Shown here piece after piece: positions 57,197-64,000 of a stretch of 64,000 nt of DNA. The stretch is from assembly GCA_958510875.1 (NCBI GenBank), contig OY294067.1, positions 141,279,846 to 141,343,845 of the forward strand, read 5' to 3'. The position numbers and the translations under genes were made by a program. This DNA comes from Endomychus coccineus (lineage: Eukaryota; Arthropoda; Insecta; Coleoptera; Endomychidae). Within the stretch, counting starts at the first letter, position 1, and each line of letters begins with the position of its first letter. Below the pieces are notes generated by a model. The model made no database searches. It worked only from the letters and a program-made list of their open reading frames with translations, and was not told where the DNA came from.

Positions 57197-59839
57197 CATC
57201 TAACTATATTCTGGGCGTCCTTACGAAAACGCGACTCTCAGTGTCCCGTTCAATTTTGTAACAGGGACTTATAAATCTTTGCGCATATACTCGATGTATC
57301 ATAAACAATGTTACCTCACCAAATTTCAGCAAATTCTATGAAGTCATATACACTTCACTATATTCTCAGCGTCCTTACATAAAAACGCACCTTGGCGTCT
57401 ACAACATATATGAAGCTTTCATATGGTAGATGCCTGAGCGTCCTGCGGCGTTGCCACGATTGTGCTCCAATAACAGTACCGAGTAGAGGCAAGGTAGAAA
57501 TATCCAAGTTCTCCTCGATGCACAAATGGAATATACACGACCCGTCAAATCAAACGACGGTGAAACCGACAGACAAACACTTACAACTTCTGTGGTACTC
57601 GACTAGTGAAAGTGGACTGTTTATCTTTTGTGACGCATAAATATGAAACATAATCAGGATTCTGAAATATTCGTATCTGTAACTATTCGTAAGACAACAT
57701 TACAAACAATATAGAATTTTCTATTTCAAGGTTAGAAAAAAAATCGATTATCAGGTACCGGCAAGAAAAGCAGCTTTCTTCTTTGAAAAAATATTTGGAT
57801 TCTCCAGAAACAAATGTTTTTCCGAGATTATCGATGACGCTTCCACCAGAAGTACTTTTCACCGTACTATCTGATGACCCTGGAGAATGGCCATTTAATA
57901 ATTACATCAACAGATGCAACATTTCCAACTGAAAAAGATCACCGTCAAATGACAAAATGGAGTTACCCAATGCATAAAATAAATTAAATAGTTTTGCTAG
58001 ATTTTTTTACCAGACCATTGCCAAAGGAGAGAAAGTTGTAAATGATTAGCCCATTTATTCTACATGAAGATATATGGTTGACTTTTCTGTTGCAAACTTT
58101 TTGGCAAGTCTTTACCAAACTTGTCCAATAAGGAGAATTGTTCTGATTGGAAACATTTGTCACTAGTACTAAAGAGACACGAAAAGAGTAACTCTCATGA
58201 AAACAATTTCGGATCTTGGTTGATTCTCTTAACTATAATATGAAAGAGAGTAGCTCATTCACGTTCATTCGATGTACAACAAAATATTTGTATCGTATCA
58301 TTGAATGAATAATTTCATCAATACAGTTTTTATGTCCACGATGTCTAGCTTCACTTGGTACATCTACCAAACTGTATGAAAATAATGATGATTTCTCAAA
58401 ATAGGCACGTTCTCAAAATTTAATTCTTTAAGTACAAAAGTAATGACGAACCGATAATACACCCGAACATTTCTTAAGAATTTCTCCATAAGATGAAGTC
58501 TCTTCAATGAGTTAAAATATTTTATTTTTATTTTTGGATTCATTTATAAAACGTTCAGCTAACTGAAATCTCCAAGAAATCGGCTGACAATTTATCATTA
58601 GATTTGGAAGATGTAGGTCGTCAAGAGTTAGACGTTTATTGCGAATGACTCATTTGATGAAATTTGATGTTTAAAATGTCACTAATAGTCCAGTAAATGA
58701 AGCTTTTATCCACGGATTTTTGAGAGTGCTTCTTTATTTACGAAACTTGGTGGGTGGGTTCAGGGTGTATCCCATATGGCTTGTGGTCAGTTAGGATGAC
58801 CGCTTTCACGTGCTCCCTAGAAAAAAACGATCAAAAACAGATCGAAATTGAAAACAAATAATATTTTCGTATTTTTCTGATCCAAATGCAATATTTCCGA
58901 AAAACGCAGCCTTCTCGAGTTAAAGGGGCTCTGAAAAAAAAACGATCAAAACATAAATCAGCTAATGAATAGATGATTGAAAATTTTATAATTGGAAGCT
59001 GAATTTTTTGTTACCATAACTTTTCTTCCCGATCAATATTACGAGATATTCCAAAACAAACGAAAAAAAATCCTTCAGTTCAAGGATGTTCTTGAGATAT
59101 CCTAAAAATTTGAACACATATAATGGACCCCAAATGCACATTAACTCATTCTTGGCAGCTATTCAAAAGATAGTTACGATTTTTCAACGGATATTCGAAA
59201 TTGGGCAACATCCAGGGAAATTACGATAAATCGCGTTCTATTCTTTCGATTCTTACGAAATTTCAACAACAATTTAATTTTATCGATATTCTATTTATAG
59301 GACACTTATTTTCGATCAATATTTTGATATTTTCTGGAAATTTCTTTAAAAATTGACTTTTGATCAGCTCAGGTCCATATGTATGTAACCCAAAGGTATC
59401 ATTATTATTTGAGAAGAGTATAGATACCCAAAAAAAACCTAAATTTCCGTTGTTTCAATTGAAGAAGTCTCAAAAAAAAATATTCTCATGAATAGTCATT
59501 GTGGGACATCCTGTGTGCTGATATGATGTATAAGTGTGGTTACGACTTACTAAAAGAATGAAAGGTAAGTATTGACAAAATTTTGAAAGATTTTCCGCGA
59601 TAGCATTAACCTAACACACCAAAATACTGAACATGTTTTGAGACTATCGATTAAAATTTGATATCATGGTGTTCTCAAATTAAGTATACCAAATTTTGAG
59701 ATATACTTTATTATTCTTGTTCCTCGTAGCTCACCATTCCCTTTCTGTCAGAGCTATCAAGATGAAAATCTATATCATCAATATTTTCCAGTTGTAATTC
59801 ATCTTTTTTCTTAATACTTTGACTACCCTAGAGGGAAAC
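57191..59839. other. No recognisable gene
   Basis: A small direct repeat, CTATATTCT(G/C)(G/A)GCGTCCTTAC, occurs at about 57203 and 57358. The rest is AT-rich with short frames only. The longest forward frame (57392-57640) has no motif I know. Confidence 0.4.
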
Positions 59840-60143
59840 CTATAACGTTCGAAGAACGTCATGTGAGTCAGCAGTGGAATGTAGGGAGAGGAGATAGGCA
59901 TTCGTACTTTTCTTGAAGGTTTGGAGGTTATAGGCATACTGAAAAATCCTCACTAGGTAAAGAATTCCACAACTTTTCTCTTTGATGAGAAACTGTAGTC
60001 TGGTGGCAAGAAATTTGGCAGGTCTTGAGCTTGACAGTGAAGGGTTGACTATTTTGAACTCGTTTCGTCCGCGTTGAAGCAGACGAAATTCGTGATGAAC
60101 ACCGACCATTGAAATATCTATTGAAAAGGGTATACGCTACCAC
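59840..60143 (-). pseudogene. C-terminal end of a non-LTR retrotransposon RT protein
   Basis: Minus strand: RNEFKIVNPSLSSSRPAKFL, then in an alternate frame KLWNSLPSEDFSV, then LQTFKKSTNAYLLSLHS. The pattern '..R.....F......LWN.LP..ir...sl..FK..l..yLl' is the standard C-terminal tail of Jockey/CR1/Rex-type LINE proteins. One frame shift near 59960. It lies head to head with the LINE that starts near 60170. Confidence 0.6.
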
Positions 60144-60169
60144 CAGACTATACCCTGGATCCTCATTCT

Positions 60170-62449
60170 CTATTAAGATGGCGGCGACTGACGGTGTAGA
60201 CGATCTCGGTCGTGAGGAGAAAGTGGAGAAAAAAGGTGAAAAAGCGAAATTCTGATGTAATGTTGTAGCAAGCTATGTGGAGTGTATGTCTGTGTAATTT
60301 GTTATGGTATCTTACATAAAAGTTATACAAAAAGTAACCCAAAAATCCTATTTCTGAGTGGTCAGAAAATGGAAAGTTGCAATGAGACCAGTGAGAAAAT
60401 GAGACTATAATAAAACAAGTGGAAATACAGGAGAAAACAAACTTCTAGAAGTTGAAAATAGGTACTTTAAGGAAATAATTGCAGAAATCAGAGATAAAAA
60501 CAATATCTTGCACATAAATAATGATTTACTCCTCCAAAAAATTAATAACTATGAAGAACAGATAAGCTACCCACAAAAATCCGGACAAAATACGATCAGA
60601 ACAAACCGGAGCAAGGTAGTCAGTGGTCCCAAAAATGTAAACAATCAATACAAATGGATCCCAAATCTGCACAAATTGATATTCTAATTCGATTTCCAGA
60701 TTCCGTGAAAGATTATGAAGTTAACAATCAGTCAATTGGGCTAATATATAAAGGTTGGCTCAGGAAAAACAAAGACGGATACTGACAATCAGATCACGAA
60801 TGATGAGTTTCAAAATATAAAATGGCATAAACCAAGAAAAGACAACAAACACAAACACAGATGGATTTTCAAGTGTTCAGAGAAAAATATTGATATACCT
60901 ATACAAGGTGAAGCGAGAAGCTACTGGAAACAAAATTGAAAGCTACAATAGGAGCAAAGCTAGATTGGAGGGAGAAATGTGAAAAAGATTCCCATAACTG
61001 GCAACGGACTCGGAAAATATGTTGTTACTGCTCCTCTGCAGAAGAAAGAGGAAATGTACGACTCTTGTTTTCGTCCAAGTGGAGTTGGCATTGAAAGATT
61101 TGACTTTCAGAAACACAAGCAATTTCTTGTGCAAATTAGACAGGATAATGAGGGGAATTTTTAACATACAAACGAGCAGTGGATCAGAAAAATTGTGAAA
61201 TTAGTATTATACATCAAAACGTGCAGTCAATAGGTAACTGTGTAGACCAGTTGGATGAGTTGATGTCAGATAACGCATACTGCCAAATTCTATGTATCAC
61301 AGAACACTGGAAAACGGGGAACGACCGAAAAAATGTAGTTTGAAGGGTTCCTTCTTGGTGGTAAGTTTCTGTAGACAAAATGACAATGAGCATGGTGGGA
61401 CAGCAATATACCTAAGAAGAGGGATTCAAGGCGTAGAATGGGAAGAGTTGAAAAATCGTCAATAAAGAATCAAATTGACTGTGTAGCGAGTGAAGTTATC
61501 ATTGAAGGAATAAAACTGCTTATGGTTTCTATCTACAGACCTTCAGGTGCAAACGTTGAGATATTTTTTTCTAAATTTGAAGAAATTTTGAATGTGGTAT
61601 ATAATGAGAAAGGATATGTTGTAATTGCTGGTGACTTCAACATCATTTTTTAAGAGGAAACAATAGATAAATTCAGATTCTGTAATATGATAAACTCATT
61701 CAGCATCATCCACAAAATTGATGAGTACACAAGAATTACACCATCATCTCAATCATGTGTAGATAATATGTTCACTAATATTAAAGACACTCCTTTATAT
61801 CAGATCACTTCGCACAGAAATTAACATTTTTGATTCAGAGAATAACATGCTCCCATACTTATAGCAGATGTTTCAATGTAAATAATATGGAAAAATTCAA
61901 GAGGATAATGAAAAATCAAGATTGGTCCCATCTAAATGACATAGTTAGTGACAAAATGAATGAACCGTGGGAAATATTTGCTGATATTTTTATGACAACA
62001 TTTGAAGAATATTTTCCATGGAAAAAAATAATAAATAAAAGACAAAAATAACATAATGAAGTACGTAATCAGGAAATATAGGAATTTAAGAATCGGCTCA
62101 ATTTTCTTCATATTATGAGTAGAGTAGATCGTAGGCTTCTTGATTTCTATCGACTCGGAAAAAATAAATATAACGGAAAACTGACACGAAGAATACAAAA
62201 GCTTTATTCTAAACAGGATGGCAAATAGTGAATAGTATAACTGGGGAAATTAATGTACATAATCCCATAAAAGTACAGGGAATTGCACAATACATAGCTG
62301 ACAGCTTCTTGAACTATATAACTGATTATATTGATGAGTTAATGATTGATCAAAATCATCCATATATAAACAACACAACCAAAAATATGAAATCTATGTT
62401 TGGTAATTTTGTTAGTGGAATTGATTTCCTTATAATAATAAAAGATCGG
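60170..62449 (+). pseudogene. Non-LTR retrotransposon: ORF1 trace, APE endonuclease, linker
   Basis: A forward LINE remnant cut at 62449 by an LTR insertion. ORF1-like trace: about 60840-61164, with KHRWIFKCSEKNIDIPIQGE and KKEEMYDSCFRPSGVGIERF. The endonuclease spans 61200-61830: ISIIHQNVQSIGN (QN), ILCITEHW (Glu), VSIYRPSGAN, VVIAGDFNI (Asp/Asn) and SDHF, so all APE landmarks are visible though frames are broken by stops at 61340 and 61651. The linker towards RT (VSDKMNEPWEIFADIFMTTF; GIAQYIADSFLNYITDYIDE) runs to the cut. RT itself is missing. The 5' limit near 60170 (ATTAAGATGGCGGCG) is a guess. Confidence 0.7.
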
Positions 62450-62739
62450 TGTACTTGGTCTAAGGCATTTATTTAGATGTTCTTAGTATCATCGTTCCAA
62501 TTCAACTCCTCTTTACATATATTCATACATTTACCTAATGTTCGATCGGTGCAGTGTCAGCTGGTCAATGTCCGTTGACCATCAGGTCGACGATCGATGC
62601 ATATGCTTAGTCAATGATAGTTGCTTAATTGTAACCTTTATTCAGTTCATATAGTTCATAGGACCTGTTGGCACAACAAGTGTCTAAATACCATCTATGA
62701 CTTAAATGAGAGTTCCTAACCAATAACAGCCTCATTACA
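62450..62739 (-). repeat. 3' LTR of a minus-strand gypsy element
   Basis: Minus strand from TGTAATGAGG (62739) to CCAAGTACA (62450), about 290 bp, with TG...CA ends, directly after a purine-rich tract (62740-62757). It contains AATAAATG-type polyadenylation signals. The 5' LTR lies outside the window, so the limits are not checked against a partner. It interrupts the LINE at 62449. Confidence 0.6.
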
Positions 62740-62795
62740 CCTCCGGGGGTGCAAGGAAAAAAAATATTTTTTTTTCTAAAACTATGGTAAATTGC

Positions 62796-64000
62796 TTAAT
62801 TGCTATCACTTCCACTGGTTTTTGTTAGATATTTCTTCACTCTGTTTTCATGCACTATTAATTCTTTATCTTTATTTCTAATAACTAAATTTGGAGATTC
62901 ATCTCTTAGCACTTGATAAGGTCCTTTAAATATCTCGTCCATTTTATTGGTGCTTTCATTTTTAACTAAAACTAACTCTCCTATTTTAAAACTTACATTT
63001 CTATTACAATTTTGTTTCGATTGATCAAACAAGTTTTTCCTTTTCAAATTTGATTTCAGCAGATTTTGTTCCGCTTCAGCGCTAGCTTGTTGCAACCTAA
63101 ATTTGAGTTCTTTAGGATAATCATCGAATGAATGCAATGGATCAATTTTTCCCAAATTTGAAGGTAGTGATGCTACTCTACCAAATACTAACTCAAAGGG
63201 GGTGTATTTTGTTTCCGTATGCACGCTTGTGTTATAGCTAAAACACCAGAAAGGTACCCAATTACTCCATGCTTCTGTATAGTTTGCGGTTTGCATTCTA
63301 AGAAAAGCTCCCAGTTTCTTGTGTGAATTTTCTATGGCTCCTAACGTTTCATGGAGGTACGCAATTGAATGTAATTGCTTGATGCCAAGAATTTTACACG
63401 ATTCCGTGAAAACTGCTGACATGAATTCTTCACCTTTGTCGTGCAGGACCGTATTGGGAATTCCATATCGCAAGATGAAGTTATTGACCAGCGCTCTGGC
63501 TACGGTTTCGGCCTCTTTATTCTCCAGCGAGTAGGCTTCAACGTATTTTGACAGATCGCATTGTATTGTTAAGATGTATTTCTTATTTTCAATATCGGCT
63601 GATATCGGACCCATTAAATCTAAACTAATTTTTTCAAATGCTGCTGATGCTGTTGTTGTTATGGAAAGGGGTTGAATATTCGGTACAGAATTTTTATAGC
63701 GTTGACATTCGTCACATTCACTGACAAACTTGTTTACATCTTTATAAAGACCTTTCCAAAAATAATGTTGCTTGATTGTATTATACCCGAATGACCACCT
63801 GTTGCCAAAACGTGGTAATCATTTAATAATAATTTTTGTAATTCAGGATTGTATATTGTTCTTCTGCCTCGTAGTATTGTAATATTGATATCGCCTAATA
63901 TATCGAAATGTTTCTTTATTTCCCTTGCAAGGCTTATAATATTTTCTTCATTTTTTATGTGAACTAATTCATTTATTTTTTCTTTTGTGCACAATTTTCG
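62796..64000 (-). pseudogene. Ty3/gypsy integrase, 3' part of pol, runs off the window
   Basis: Two minus-strand frames, 63994-63734 and 63614-62796 (272 residues to a stop). The first ends at the integrase zinc finger (VLATGGHSGIIQSSN, His pair); after a frame shift near 63750 the reading LYKDVNKFVSECDECQRYK gives the Cys pair. The core has ILTIQCDLSKYVEAYSLENK (first Asp), NTVLHDKGEEFMSAVF (second Asp, HDKG instead of the usual SDQG) and TLGAIENSHKKLGAF (Glu). The C-terminal end has IFKGPYQVLRDESPN (GPY/F) and VHENRVKKYL. The 272-residue part is intact, and only the shift near 63750 is clearly damaging, so the element is fairly young. Confidence 0.82.

Noticed and set aside
60192..60255. 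Short frame starting ATGGCGGCGACTGACGG as a host gene start
   Set aside because: Stops after about 20 codons and fits a LINE 5' region better; no exon continuation seen.

Overview
This window is a transposon graveyard from an AT-rich animal genome. The element mix suggests an arthropod, probably an insect: Penelope-like elements (PLEs), Ty3/gypsy LTR elements, non-LTR elements with APE or restriction-like endonucleases, a DDE_3 mariner relative, hAT and MULE. I see no clear host protein gene, no rRNA and no CRISPR. The few non-element stretches hold nothing I can name.

Layout. 1-5,000 (minus) is a decayed element with DDE-like, YqaJ-like and Ulp1-like pieces. It is interrupted by a mariner-type transposon with TA duplications (2,735-4,576), which itself carries a palindromic PLE insertion with a 12-bp duplication (2,872-3,123). 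6,215-6,800 is a second PLE-type palindrome. 7,225-8,139 is a head-to-head inverted duplication of the cysteine-rich tail of an unnamed protein. 8,517-10,955 is a broken PLE with an inverted copy of its own 3' part. 11,529-13,440 is a LINE fragment split by a long-TIR foldback element. 13,989-21,035 is a Ty3/gypsy element with both LTRs, a 4-bp duplication and an internal gag-to-pol deletion. 22,904-24,864 is a broken hAT transposase. 28,418-36,605 holds two PLEs of one family around a MULE fragment; the first PLE is split by a rearranged block of gypsy LTRs (28,581-32,286, 4-bp duplication). 37,473-44,660 holds two more gypsy pol remnants, a TIR element with internal tandem repeats and a 25-bp minisatellite. 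44,670-49,223 is LINE, PLE, a tRNA-containing repeat and a LINE with a restriction-like endonuclease. 50,005-57,133 is a head-to-tail PLE array with one or two intact ORFs. 59,840-62,449 is LINE remnants, and 62,450-64,000 is the 3' end of another gypsy element that runs off the window.

The most interesting system is the PLE set. At least three PLE families here carry small hammerhead-ribozyme motifs in their terminal repeats, with covarying stems. The array at 50-57 kb (unit about 2,516 bp) keeps an 800-residue reverse transcriptase/GIY-YIG ORF. Its two internal array copies of the ribozyme have lost the self-complementary stem III seen in the outlying copies. Nearly all outer ends of this PLE family abut (TA)n runs, and nearly every PLE insertion here has an inverted copy of its own 3' end at its 5' side.
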